Shown piece by piece: positions 44,401 to 53,913 of a DNA stretch of 64,000 nucleotides. Position numbers and translations under genes: made by a program. Origin of the DNA: Lunularia cruciata (taxonomy: Eukaryota > Streptophyta > Marchantiopsida > Lunulariales > Lunulariaceae); contig OX419762.1 in the NCBI GenBank assembly GCA_948567375.1, positions 25,560,608 through 25,624,607 of the forward strand. Reading direction: 5' to 3'. Under the pieces are notes generated by a model, which did not search any database, had not been told where the DNA came from, and saw only the letters and a program-made list of their open reading frames with translations. How positions within the stretch are numbered: the first letter of the stretch is position 1; every line of letters begins with the position of its first letter.

Positions 44401-45580
44401 GGGCTGAAAAGCACAAAATTCGAGCTAAGTGCCAAGCCGGTTTCAGATTAGGCTTTAGTACTTTAGACCACCTATTGGTACTTCATGTTTTGTGGTGCAA
44501 ATCCAAGAATGTAGGGAGAGCTCTCTATGTTGCCTTTATTGATTTCAGGAAGGCCTTTGATAAGGTGATGAGGAAATCTCGAAGTGAGAGACTCATTGAA
44601 GTGGGTGTCCAGCTGATCTGATTGGTGCTATCTCTAGACTCTATGAGAAAGTGATTGTGAAACTTTCATCTTTGAGCTCTCAAGATGTCCTTAGCACAAT
44701 GGGCTTTAGAGCTTTGTATTCACTCATGAACCGCTCTTAACTTGCCCACCTTACCACATGGGAGTTGAAGAAGGTGTTGTTCAGATCTCTTGTGCAGCCG
44801 GTGGTTCTCTATGGTGCTCAAATTTGGGGTCCAGGTACTAAGAAGACATGGTGGCAAAAGGTGGAGAAAGTTCAAAAATTGTTTTTGTGTGATGAACTTG
44901 GGGTGAGGACTCAAACTCCCTATGTATTGCTGCTTGCTGAAACCGGGTTTTTGCCACTTGAAGCTGAAGCTTTGTTTTGAGCTATCACATATGCCACTAA
45001 TGTGAGGTCCATGGAGCATGAGAGACTTCCCTACCAAGCTTTTTGTGCCACTCTATCTGTCGGTTGGTATACAGATCTGATTGCATGGGCCACAAGGTGG
45101 AATGTTTGTGAGCGACATTGGAAGTTGGAGCCTATTGCACTACGAGAAGTGATCAAGGAGTAGTTCTTACTTTGCTTATGGCAGCAGCCCGGTACCAAGA
45201 TGGTGTTCTATCAGCAGTTTGTAAATCCTATGTTGGTGTATTGTGAGCAAGATTATCTCTTGGCTAGGATTTCTACTTCACTTAGACATGTTATTGCTCA
45301 ATATAGAACTAGTTCTCATAGACTAGAAGTAGAACAAGGACGTTGGCAGTAGATAGAGCACTCCATGCGACTTTGCAAATTGTGTACTATGAGCAAAGTT
45401 GAGGATGAGCATCATGTGTTGATTGTTTGCCCTTGTTACATGCAGATTAGAGTTAGACATCAAATTACTTGTAGTGATTTCTCAACTCTCTTACAGGTTG
45501 AAGCTTTAGCGTTAGGGAAGTACATGACAGAGGTTAGTTTACATCGGACCAATTTGTTACAGATTGGTCAGATGCCCTAG
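41407..45580 (+). pseudogene. LINE ORF2 (A), frameshifted, duplicated and deleted
   Basis: After the TAG the frame reads VLFWNVHGLTHTKYSSAKP. A one-base loss in CCTTTGTGGG near 41482 then shifts it. LVETWE, LVLGDFNAR, TIDYMLTS and ESDHAPLS follow. ORF2 is interrupted at 42413 by a minus LINE and resumes near 43535. It repeats PIDHAFRGK to RKRLG, continues through KKVVPIHKSG and FIDFRKAFDK, shifts frame at VGVQLI (one base lost), and loses YADD in a deletion near 44703. The C-terminal part has TAA in MNRS-LAHL (44739), other stops, and the finger CKLCTMSKVEDEHHVLIVC. Natural stop TAG at 45578-45580. Confidence 0.9.
42414..43534 (-). mobile_element. 5'-truncated LINE (1.1 kb) nested in the A element
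   Basis: Minus-strand tail (AAACAATGAAACAATGAAAT), 3' UTR, hairpins and the ORF2 C-terminus, open for 293 codons from LEQVSSYKYLGLEF to FTCCDFSTL. The host ORF2 reads ACTTCTTTG before it and CCTTTGTTTCC after it. This gives a probable 5-bp duplication CTTTG and a host frame that joins correctly. Its 5' end carries ~17 nt of repeated AAGGTGTGAYACC filler. The C-terminal finger is CKLCIMSKVEDEHHVLIDC. Confidence 0.85.
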
Positions 45581-45593
45581 GCCCTTGCCTGGG
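45542..45593 (+). promoter_or_regulatory. LINE 3' double hairpin (probable RT recognition site)
   Basis: Hairpin 1 is CATCGGACCAAT paired with ATTGGTCAGATG (12 bp, one G-A mismatch, 9-nt loop) at 45542-45574. Hairpin 2 is CCTAGGC paired with GCCTGGG (7 bp, one G-U) around CCTT at 45576-45593. Both overlap the last ORF2 codons and the TAG. The same pair is present in nearly all 3' ends here, with stem-preserving changes. RT recognition is inferred by analogy with stringent LINEs. Confidence 0.6.
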
Positions 45594-45682
45594 CTCACAT
45601 TTCATGTGTTTTGTATTGTGTTTCCAGCCTTTTGACTCTTTGGGTCTTTCGGGCTTTATATTTCATTGTTCATTGTTCATTG

Positions 45683-47012
45683 GAGCATCAGGGAAAAAAT
45701 AGAGATCCTTCACATATTCACAAAGCTCGTTCAGGTCCAGCGATGGAGATGGAGATCTGATGGTTACCTTCTGCCAAAAAGCCTTGGGATTGCTCCTCAA
45801 TTCATTGCTCAACTCAACCCCCTTGAGTCTCAAGAACGCTCGCTTCTTGCACTTTACCAACTTTCTATAAGAAACAAAAGTCTGATTTTGTGCAATCTGA
45901 TCAAGAGACCTATCCATAACTTTCATCCTTGCAATTTTACAGTTAGCATCAAACCACCTCTTGCAAGGGAGACCAAGTCTCTTCCTGTGAGAACCTCGTG
46001 GAAATAGAGTTGTTGATGTAGATTGAAGAAGTTCAACCAACTGGTCACTACGTTGTTGAAAATCAGAACTCCACTCCATAGAGCTCAATTTCTCATGGAT
46101 AGCTTGCTGGTACAAATCTCGCTTGTGAAAATCAAGACTGAGTTTCCCTCTAAAGGCATGGTCAATAGGTAATGTGGTTCTATTGAGGCAAGAAAGAAGG
46201 ATGACACAAGATAAAGGTGCATGGTCAGATTCAGATTGAGGATCTAAAACAACAAAATCTGAGACAATGTGTATATCACTGGGTGAGGTGAGCATATAAT
46301 CTACAGTGCTGGATCCACCTGAAGCAAAGCATGTGCTCTTACAAGTTTCTGGAAATTGAAAAAGGCCATTCAAGATCTTCAAGCTACAATTGGTACCAAA
46401 GCTCAAAAAGTACTCACTCATGGAGTTGGATATGAGATCTTTGGAAGAGCGGGACCAAGCACTAGAATGATCTATCAAGCTATGGAAAGGGTCATTCTCA
46501 AGGTCACTAAACTCAGGAATCTGAGAGGTTTGGATCCTAGCATTGAAATCACCAAGGATAAATACTGCACCTTTACTTTGAAATTCAAACACATCCTTTG
46601 TCAAGGAGTGGAAAGGCTGCATGGTGTTGAGAGATCCGCTTGAATAGATTGGTGATGTCAATGGGGCAAAGTAACAAACAGCAAGAAAGCAAGGTGTAGC
46701 AACTCCTCCAATCCTCAGCCATTGGTATTGTCCACTTGAGTCTTGACCTATCAAAGAGATTGACTTTTCAAAGCCAAATCTGACGTAAGTAGCAATACCT
46801 CCAAAGCCCCTTCCTCTGTGTTGCCTCCGCTTGTTCCAAGTTGAACCAACAAGAATGAAACCTCCAATGTCTTGAATGGTGTTTCCTTCATGTTCCCATG
46901 TCTCCACAATATTGATCAGATCAGCATCATCCCACACAGGTTTAGCGCTTGAGTACTTGGTATGTGTGAGACCATGAACATTCCAAAACAACACTCTAAG
47001 GGTCTGGAATTG
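45683..47012 (-). pseudogene. LINE ORF2 (B): endonuclease plus RT start, open but truncated
   Basis: The frame is unbroken for ~443 codons after the TAG at 47015: VLFWNVHG, IVETWE, GGIATYV, FILGDFNAR, TVDYMLTS, ESDHAPLS, VTIRSPSPSLD and DLYFFPDAP. All APE-endonuclease motifs are intact. The RT catalytic core is missing, since the 3' UTR of the plus A element starts at 45682. As a translated product it would be an endonuclease without RT. Confidence 0.9.
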
Positions 47013-47852
47013 CTATGCGGTAGTTGACAACTTTCTTTGGGTGATCACAGCTCTATTGTCTCTCAAGAATGCAACAAAACCTGCTTGTTGAGCCTCCTTC
47101 ACTTTTGCTAATTCTCCCTTCTTTGCTTGCCATTGGAGAGATGTGAGATCAGGATCCAACCAGATACGCCACCCCTTCAGTATAGCCTTGTTATCCATCA
47201 CTGTATTCCTTTGAGTTTCTGAGCCAAACCTCACCAAAATGCTTCTTGGTTGTGCACCTTGTTGTCCCAATCTATATGCTTGCAAAATCTGAGGATCATG
47301 GACTCTCAAAGAATCAGCAATAAACTCACACACTATGGCCTTGGTGTCTTCCTTCTCAGTCTCTGGGAAATCTGAAATTTTCAAGTTCTTCATTCTGACC
47401 AATTGGTTCTCCTTCTCAACCTCATGCTCTTGCAAGCAAGAGATTTGAGCCACCTTAGTAGCTTCAGCATAAGACTTCATCTTCACTTCTAATGTGTCCA
47501 CAATCTGTTGGAGCCCTCCGCCTTGTGTAGCAATATTGTTGGCTTGTGCTCCCAAGGAAGCAACTTTCTCCGTAGCATCAACCATCCCCTTGGTTGATGT
47601 TAACAAAGAGATAGAACTCTTCTTGAAGTCTTGAATCTCTTGGTTGACTAGGTTCAAAGACTCTTTGACACTACTGATCTCAACCTTTACAAATTCCATA
47701 TCAGTCATGAGAGTACTCATGCAGTGGGACATAGGTGCCATGAAGCCTCTAAGGTCCTTGTGGAAATCATTTGCTTTCCTATACATTTCAGCTAATTGTT
47801 GTTGCTTCATGGCTATATCAGCAATGTCTTTCACCATCTTGGACTCCTCCAT
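47013..47852 (-). CDS. LINE ORF1 protein (B), intact 279 aa
   Basis: ATG at 47852 (MEESKMVKDIADIAMKQQQ) and TAG at 47015-47013. An upstream in-frame GTG four codons earlier is not needed. The coiled coil includes VKEISSVKESLNLVNQ-type heptads, with QEIQDFKKSSISLL in place of the A sequence. The RRM-like region has NLKISDFPETEKED, where other copies read NLRISGLPE, so three residues of the otherwise conserved motif differ. RSILVRFGSETQRN and WRIWLDPDL follow. The layout with leader and ORF2 is canonical. Function by family: RNA-binding ORF1 protein. Confidence 0.85.
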   Translation of the reverse strand: MEESKMVKDIADIAMKQQQLAEMYRKANDFHKDLRGFMAPMSHCMSTLMTDMEFVKVEISSVKESLNLVNQEIQDFKKSSISLLTSTKGMVDATEKVASLGAQANNIATQGGGLQQIVDTLEVKMKSYAEATKVAQISCLQEHEVEKENQLVRMKNLKISDFPETEKEDTKAIVCEFIADSLRVHDPQILQAYRLGQQGAQPRSILVRFGSETQRNTVMDNKAILKGWRIWLDPDLTSLQWQAKKGELAKVKEAQQAGFVAFLRDNRAVITQRKLSTTA

Positions 47853-49109
47853 TGTGACAATCACTTCTCACTCACGGTCAATCTGGAAGTTTTACTTCCA
47901 ACACCAAAACTTTAGGATATTCAAGTAGGTAGCACTACTGTTTTACAATTGTAAGCACTACTAGGCTGGTGTTGAAGTAAGGACCTTGAAAAGCTGATTC
48001 TAATGAGATAAGAATCACCTCATTTGAATATGTGAGTGCAAAGATACTATCTTTCAAATCTGTAGTGCACAGAGATACCAAAGGCTGCGAAATTTGAGGT
48101 ACCTAGAGCTTCTAATCTGTGACCTAACCTGTAGCCATCAATTTTCAGTCTAAAGGTCTGAGGGAGCTGATTCTAAAGACACAAAGATCACTTCATTTGG
48201 ATCATTGAGTACAAAGATACAATAGCTTGAATTTGCACTTCACAATGTTATGATGTCCAAAGAGTCACAGATTTCAAACTATCACAACTTCCTTATCTGA
48301 CCTTCAATTTCTACAAATAAAATCTCTATAGAAACCTTGCACAATGCTTATTCTATTGTCAAAAAAACCACTTGATTTGGACCTATAAGTACAGAGCAAT
48401 CCTACTTCACATGTGCAGATTTTAACACCAAGTAGTTGCAAGTGCTACAGTGAAACAAATGGTCATATCATCTGAGTTGGATATCCAAATCTTTCAAATA
48501 TGGACTCAATAGAAAGTCTATGACCATGTGGTTCTTATGACTCAAGAATCACCTGGATTGGATCTGTGAGTGAGGAGAACTGGCACTTCAAAGTTGGTAC
48601 TCCAAACACCAAGATGCACGAGATGTGACAAAATAAGAATGACCACCACTGCTTGCTCAGACCTCCATGTGCTGCGAGCTTGGCCTTGAAACAGAGCTTG
48701 TAACTCAAAAATTCTGATGCAGCAACTTCCACTGGATTTGCACTTGTGACTACAGAGTAATAGCCCTCCCAATTCTCGCACAATAACAAGGACTACTCAA
48801 AACTTTCTCAGAATTGAAAAATCCAGATCTCCCTGAGTACTGCTCCAAACTGGACAATCTTTACCTTGAAAGAAAGCTCTCAGCATAGCGCTTCTAATGA
48901 GACTCTAATCACTCCATTTGCCCAAGTAGTGGCAGAGATACAATCATTCGAATTTATAGTCCAAACCCTAAAATCTGCCAAAGATGACAGAATTCGAATC
49001 CTTGTAACTCTCTAACAGATGTGGGTTTTCAGCATGCTTGATATCTGTCAAAAGAGCTCTTCAAGGCGCATCCACTGCCACAAAAATCACTCAATTTGGA
49101 CTCTTGATG
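47853..49109 (-). repeat. LINE leader: ~180-nt monomers (B)
   Basis: Anchors at 48021, 48194, 48374, 48555, 48734, 48915 and 49093 (spacings 173, 180, 181, 179, 181, 178). It is the same series as the complete B leader at 60850-62370 but cut at 49109, one unit short of the 5' end, by copia-like Gag sequence. Confidence 0.87.
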
Positions 49110-49739
49110 ATGATTTGCTGGGTTATCACACTCACCATCGGAGAGAGTGTACTCAGGGTAGTGGACTTGATACCTCGGGTGCATCACAGCCAACACAAAG
49201 GCAGTGTGAGCATTGCCACACATTTGGTCACACTAGTGATAGGTGTTTTGATCTACACTCGGAGTTACAAAGTGGTAGGGCTGCTATGGCAAGTAGTAAA
49301 GGAGCTCCAGTTTATAGAAGACGAGGTGGTAGAGGTGGTGTTAGAGGATCTACACCTAGTAGGGGTGCAATACTTGCCCTTATTTTTGATACAACTATGG
49401 CTACTCGGATTGAGCAGTTGGAGCAAAGATTGGCTAGTATGGCCATTGCTCAAAAGAGATCGGATTTGGGTGTTGAGGCTTCCACCTCATATGCTGGTGG
49501 CAAAGATGCTTTGGACTTCATGTGCGGAGCAGCACAAGTGGATGCATCTACAACAATGACAAGGAGTGCAATACATGCTCCAGAGCCTAGAGAAGCACCC
49601 CTGGAATTGGACCCACAAAGAGGAGAGGTTGGGAGACAGGTCAGACTTCTCCAGTCTTTCACACTATCTAAGGCATTGCAGATGACATCCATGGTTCCTA
49701 GATGTCCCAGTGTAGGTGTGGTAGGTGGTGATGGAGTAC
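49110..49739 (+). pseudogene. Ty1/copia-like Gag fragment (split by gypsy insertion)
   Basis: Open plus-strand reading from GYHTHHRRECTQGSG. It has one CCHC knuckle, CEHCHTFGHTSDRCFDLH (CX2CX4HX4C, near 49209-49262). An Arg/Gly-rich stretch (RRRGGRGGVRGS) and EQLEQRLASMA follow. The knuckle with a following Leu-His is typical of copia Gag rather than gypsy. The reading continues after the gypsy element at 56351-56387 (HDGLPTSQPPAIT), in frame once the AGTAC duplication is removed. Both outer ends are cut by LINE sequence, and no protease, integrase or RT is present. The family call is moderate. Confidence 0.6.
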
Positions 49740-50476
49740 TGTAATACTCCGAGGACAAGAGAAGAGAGAAAACATAGATTGCACACTCAAACATTTGATG
49801 CCCCAAGGGAGCACCTTCTCTTTATTATATAGACAAAGAGGATCTCCTCCAAGGAAGCTCCACCATAGGATTAGGGACACAGGTAGGTGACATGTCAGAA
49901 AGCTCCACCCTTGGATTACTGACTTGGATGGGTGACCTGTCTGGTCTAGGTCCTATCTGGTTGGTCAAACGAGCTTTGACCGGAGGGAATCTTTTAGGGA
50001 ATCTTCTTGTAAGAATCTCAGAATCACATGAGTAAGGTACCGTTGGAAAGCTCTCGACGAGACAAACCAAGGGGGGGGAAGGCGAACCTTTCCTCCGTTG
50101 GGGGGGAATCTGCACATTTTTGAGGCCTAATTCATCCGTTTAGGCCTCCAAAATTGCCTTCAAAGATTTCAAGCATATTTTGGTTCCTACTCTATTAGTA
50201 GAAGTCCCCTTTTGGTGATACCTCTTTCTGATCTGTTTAGTCCATCATGTGTAACATCCTTCCAGATGTTACCAAACCAATTCTCACCTTTAAATCATAT
50301 GTCTAGCTATTGGTTCTAAGGTTCTCAAGTCTATTTCGGTTTTTGCCCTATTAGTAGAAGTACTCTTTTGGTGATACTTCTATCTGATCTATTTTGACCA
50401 TCATGTATAACATCATTCTAGATGTTACCAAACCAAATTTCACATCTAGATCATATGGCTAACCCTTGGTATTACA
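49740..50476 (-). repeat. 3' LTR of the chromovirus
   Basis: TGTAATACTCC to GGTATTACA on the plus strand, TG...CA ends with a longer TGTAATA/TATTACA inverted match. It contains an internal direct duplication of ~156-nt period: CTATTAGTAGAAGT at 50192 and 50348, each followed by GTGATAC and CCAAACCAA. Near 50045 it carries GGAAAGCTCTCGACGAGACA, resembling the core of the LINE leader monomer. Confidence 0.93.
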
Positions 50477-50490
50477 GACCTCCCTCCTTT
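50477..50490 (-). other. Polypurine tract
   Basis: Sense AAAGGAGGGAGGTC lies immediately upstream of the 3' LTR. It overlaps the TAA of the polyprotein at 50490-50492, so the coding region runs right up to the tract. It primes plus-strand DNA synthesis. Confidence 0.85.
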
Positions 50491-53400
50491 TAAGACGCAA
50501 CATCCTCGTTGTGCAATTGTTGCTTAAATGCTCGCACCAACACCGGTGCATGTGCCAAATTGGCAGTGGGTTCCCAGGTTGCTTCATAGAGAGGGTAACC
50601 TTTCCATTGTACTAGATATTCCACCCGCAGATGGCGAGTACCACGCATGCGCTTTTGGAGAATCCGCTCTACTTCATATTCCTCTATGCCATCAATGACT
50701 GTTGGACAAGGTCGAATGTCCTGTGTGGAAGTACCTTGGCCTGATCGGGGAGCATATCTACGTAATAGGGAGACATGGAACACTGGATGGATCTTCATGT
50801 GTGGTGGTAGCTCAAGGTCATAGGCCACAGCGCCGAGGCGACGAAGAATCGAGAAAGGCCCAATAAAACGAGGTCTGAGCTTACGAGATCCAACTAATGT
50901 GAGGTTGGTTGTTGATAGCCACACTTGATCCCCAACATTGAACTCCATGTGCCTACGGTGTGCATCAGCATATTGCTTTTGTCGATTTTGCACAATCTAT
51001 AACTTGTGCTTGGCGCTCTCCACACCTTGTTGGATTCTAGAAACAAATATGTTGACTGCATCAACCTTGGTAGTCACTGGATGGATCTTCATCAAGCTAG
51101 AAGGTGTGAAGGGATGCTCACCATACATGAGGAAGAATGGAGTGACCTGGGTGGAGGCATTCACTGAATTGTTGTAAGCAAATTCCACCAACGGTAGTAG
51201 GGTGTCCCACCTCTCTTGCTCTTCTAAGGTGAAACCGCGTAACATGTCTTCAATCGTGCAATTAGCCCGCTCTGTTTGGCCATCTGTTTGTGGGTGGTAA
51301 GCTGTAGATATGGCCAACTTGGTTTTGAAGAAACCAAAGAGTGTTCGCCAAAACAAACTGGTGAATTGGGTGCCTCTATCGGTGATGAGTACTCTAGACA
51401 AGCCATGGTGAGCAAAGACTGCATCTAAGTATAGTTGAGCTAGTTGTGGAGCGGTCACCTCCTTGGTGGTAGGATGTACATGAATCATTTTGCTGAGCCG
51501 GTCCACAAAGACCACAATGGAGTCAAACCCTGAGGTGGTCTTGGGTAATTCACAGATGAGATCCATACTCACTTGTTCCCAACGTTGGGTAGGAGTGGGA
51601 AGAGGTTGAAGGAGCCCTACAAGAGCTTGATTAGAAGCTTTGTTCTGTTGACAAAGTAGGCAGCTACGCACATAGTCCATCACGTCGTTGCTCATCTTGG
51701 GCCAATAGTAATGGCGCTTGACTGCCTCCAAGGTCTTGTCCACTCCGACATGAGCTGCAATGGCCGAATCATGACATTCCGCTAGAATGGTGGTGCGTAA
51801 TTCTGGGACATTTGGGATCCACAATCGGCCCTCTCGAAAGGTGAGTCCTTGGGTGCTGGTGACACCTTTGGACGCTTGCGCTTCTACAATCTGTGGGTCA
51901 GTTTTTGTAGCAGCTAGAATCTCTTGCCAGAATTTAGGGTTAATCTTAACCTCTGCCGCCAAGTTGTTGGCCATTGGCATGCGGGTGAACGCATTTGCAA
52001 GTTGCTTCTTACCTTCCACGTAGGTGATTGTCATGTTGAAGCGTTTTCGCCACTCTGCCCACCAAATTTGGCGACGAGATAGATCCTTCTACGTCTCGAG
52101 GTAGACTAGAGGTTTGTGGTCTGTCTCTACTACAAATGCCTTCTCGCCCAAGTAGTGCTTCCAATGCTTGGTTGCTAAAACAATGGCCAGCTCTTCTCGT
52201 TCTGTGGTGTGGGAGTTGCGATCTGCCGGTAACAACTTTTGAGAGAAATATGCAATTGGATGCCATCCGTCATGCCACTCTTGTTGTAGGACTGCTCCTA
52301 TTGCTATGCTTGATGCATCCGTAGCCAACTTGATTGGACGTTTTGGGTCATACCACTTCAAGATTGGTGCATGTAGCAAGGCGGCCTTCAATTCTTGAAA
52401 GGCCAACTCTTGTGCAGTTCCCCATGTCCACTTCTTCCCCTTGCCAAGTAGTGCCGTTAAAGGCTGTGCAACCTTGGAGAAGTCCTTGACAAATCTACAA
52501 TAGAATCCCGTCAACCCCAAGAAGCTCTTAAGTTGAGTCTGATCTTCTGGGGCACTCCATTTTTGAATGACCTCTATTTTATCTGTCAATACTTGAATGC
52601 CCTTTGCACTTACTCTATGCCCTAAGTAGTCTACTTCAGACTTGCCAAACTCACACTTTGAGATTTGGCGTATAACTGATTCTGTCTTAGAATCTGGAGG
52701 ACCTCTCGTAGATGTTGTTTGTGTTCTGTCATCGTGCTACTATATACTAAGATATCATCCAAGAAGACAATAACAGACCTATCCAAGTATGGATGAAATA
52801 TGTCATTCATTAGGCTCATGAAAGTGGCAGGCGCATTGGTGAGGCCAAAAGGCATCACAAGATACTCAAAGTGGCCATACCTGGTTCGAAAGGCAGTTTT
52901 GTACACATCCTCCTCTACAATTCGGATTTGATTGTAACCGCTCCGCAAGTCCAGTTTGGTGAAGTATCTTGCTCCATGGAGTTGATCAAACAGGTCATCC
53001 ATGCGAGGTAAGGGGTATTTGTTCTTCATTGTTTGCTGATTGAGACCCCGATAGTCAATGCACATGCGCATTGTACCATCCTTCTTCTTCACAAACAAGA
53101 CATGGGCCCCATATGGTGATACGCTAGGTTGGATGAACCCTTTCTGTAGCATCTCCTCAATTTGAGTCTTACACTCCTCCAACTCATGAGATGATAGGCG
53201 ATATGGGGCCTTACAAGGAGGTGTCTTCCCCGGGAGTGTCTCTATTTTGTGATCTACTCGCCTTTTAGGTGGTAATCCTGAGGGTAGATCATCGGGAAAG
53301 ACATCTTGAAACTCATCCACCACATCCTTCAATTTCTCAGGAATTTTTCCAGCGAGTTATGCACTCTGGACTTCTCTTATTAGACCCAGAAAACATCTAT

Positions 53401-53913
53401 CGGTCTTACAGACAGTTGTCGTCCCTACGACATATAGAGGCAGTTTCTGCCTGTGTGATTTTTCTTTAACCCCAATGATTGACCATTGGTGGGTTCTCAC
53501 TACTTTCTTCCTCCAATCCACCATTGGGTTGTACTGCTCCATCCATGGCATGCCTAAAATTGCATCATAACGGGCTAACTGTATCACTCGCCACTCAATT
53601 GCTTCCTGATATTCTCCTACAGAGAGGGTTACCCGTCTAGGTAATGATTCAATCCTCTCTATTTGCCCATTTGGTAACTCTACTTCTTCACTTCCATCTC
53701 TCTCTAGATCCATTCCCAATCTGATTGCAACAGAGCGAGACAAGAAATTCTCTGTTGCTCCCGGATCTATTAATACTCTCACTTGATTACCTTCTAGGAT
53801 TCCATTCACAACAATCAATTGTGAGGTTGCCTTTCGGGATCTTTGCACATTATTCTTCTTCCTTCCCTCGCTTCTCTGCTTCCTTATTGAGCCAGTAAGG
53901 CTGTGAGGTACAT
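50490..53913 (-). pseudogene. Chromovirus Pol: protease, RT, RNase H, integrase, chromodomain
   Basis: Protease: VLIDPGATENFLS (DPGAT, Asp kept). [47 protein letters not shown] region and [12 protein letters not shown]. RNase H: LATDASSIAIGAVLQQ and TEREELAIVLATKHW. Integrase: HHCC finger (HDSAIAAH...CLLC), VFVDRLSKMIH, LITDRGTQF and HPQTDGQTERANCTIE (D, D, E). C-terminal chromodomain: EVERILQKRMRGTRHLRVEYLVQWKGY. Damage is TAA near 53357, a one-base shift near 52665 (RT to RNase H), CAG to TAG at 52091-52089 and 50999-50997. The chromodomain suggests targeting to heterochromatin, as known for chromoviruses. Confidence 0.92.

Larger units (their letters stand above)
39510..45682 (+). mobile_element. 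LINE, A subfamily, 5' end to tail, with nested insertion
   Basis: The only plus-strand copy running from a 5' end (GGAGTTTCGAAAGTTTGAG near 39524) through leader, intact ORF1 and damaged ORF2 to a 3' UTR and TTCATTG tail at 45662-45682. It contains a nested minus LINE at 42414-43534. Next to that is a ~0.2-kb tandem duplication of ORF2 (PIDHAFRGK to RKRLG appears twice). Near 44703 a deletion of ~0.65 kb removes YADD. The left flank is plus C ORF2 and the right flank is minus B ORF2, so its target cannot be reconstructed. Confidence 0.85.

Noticed and set aside
47852-47864. ORF1 start four codons upstream (MIVTM)
   Set aside because: That codon is GTG. The first ATG begins MEESKMVKD, conserved with the other copies.
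50180-50476. Two ~156-nt LTR modules as a CRISPR-like or satellite array
   Set aside because: Only two diverged copies per LTR with no spacers. They are an internal LTR duplication.
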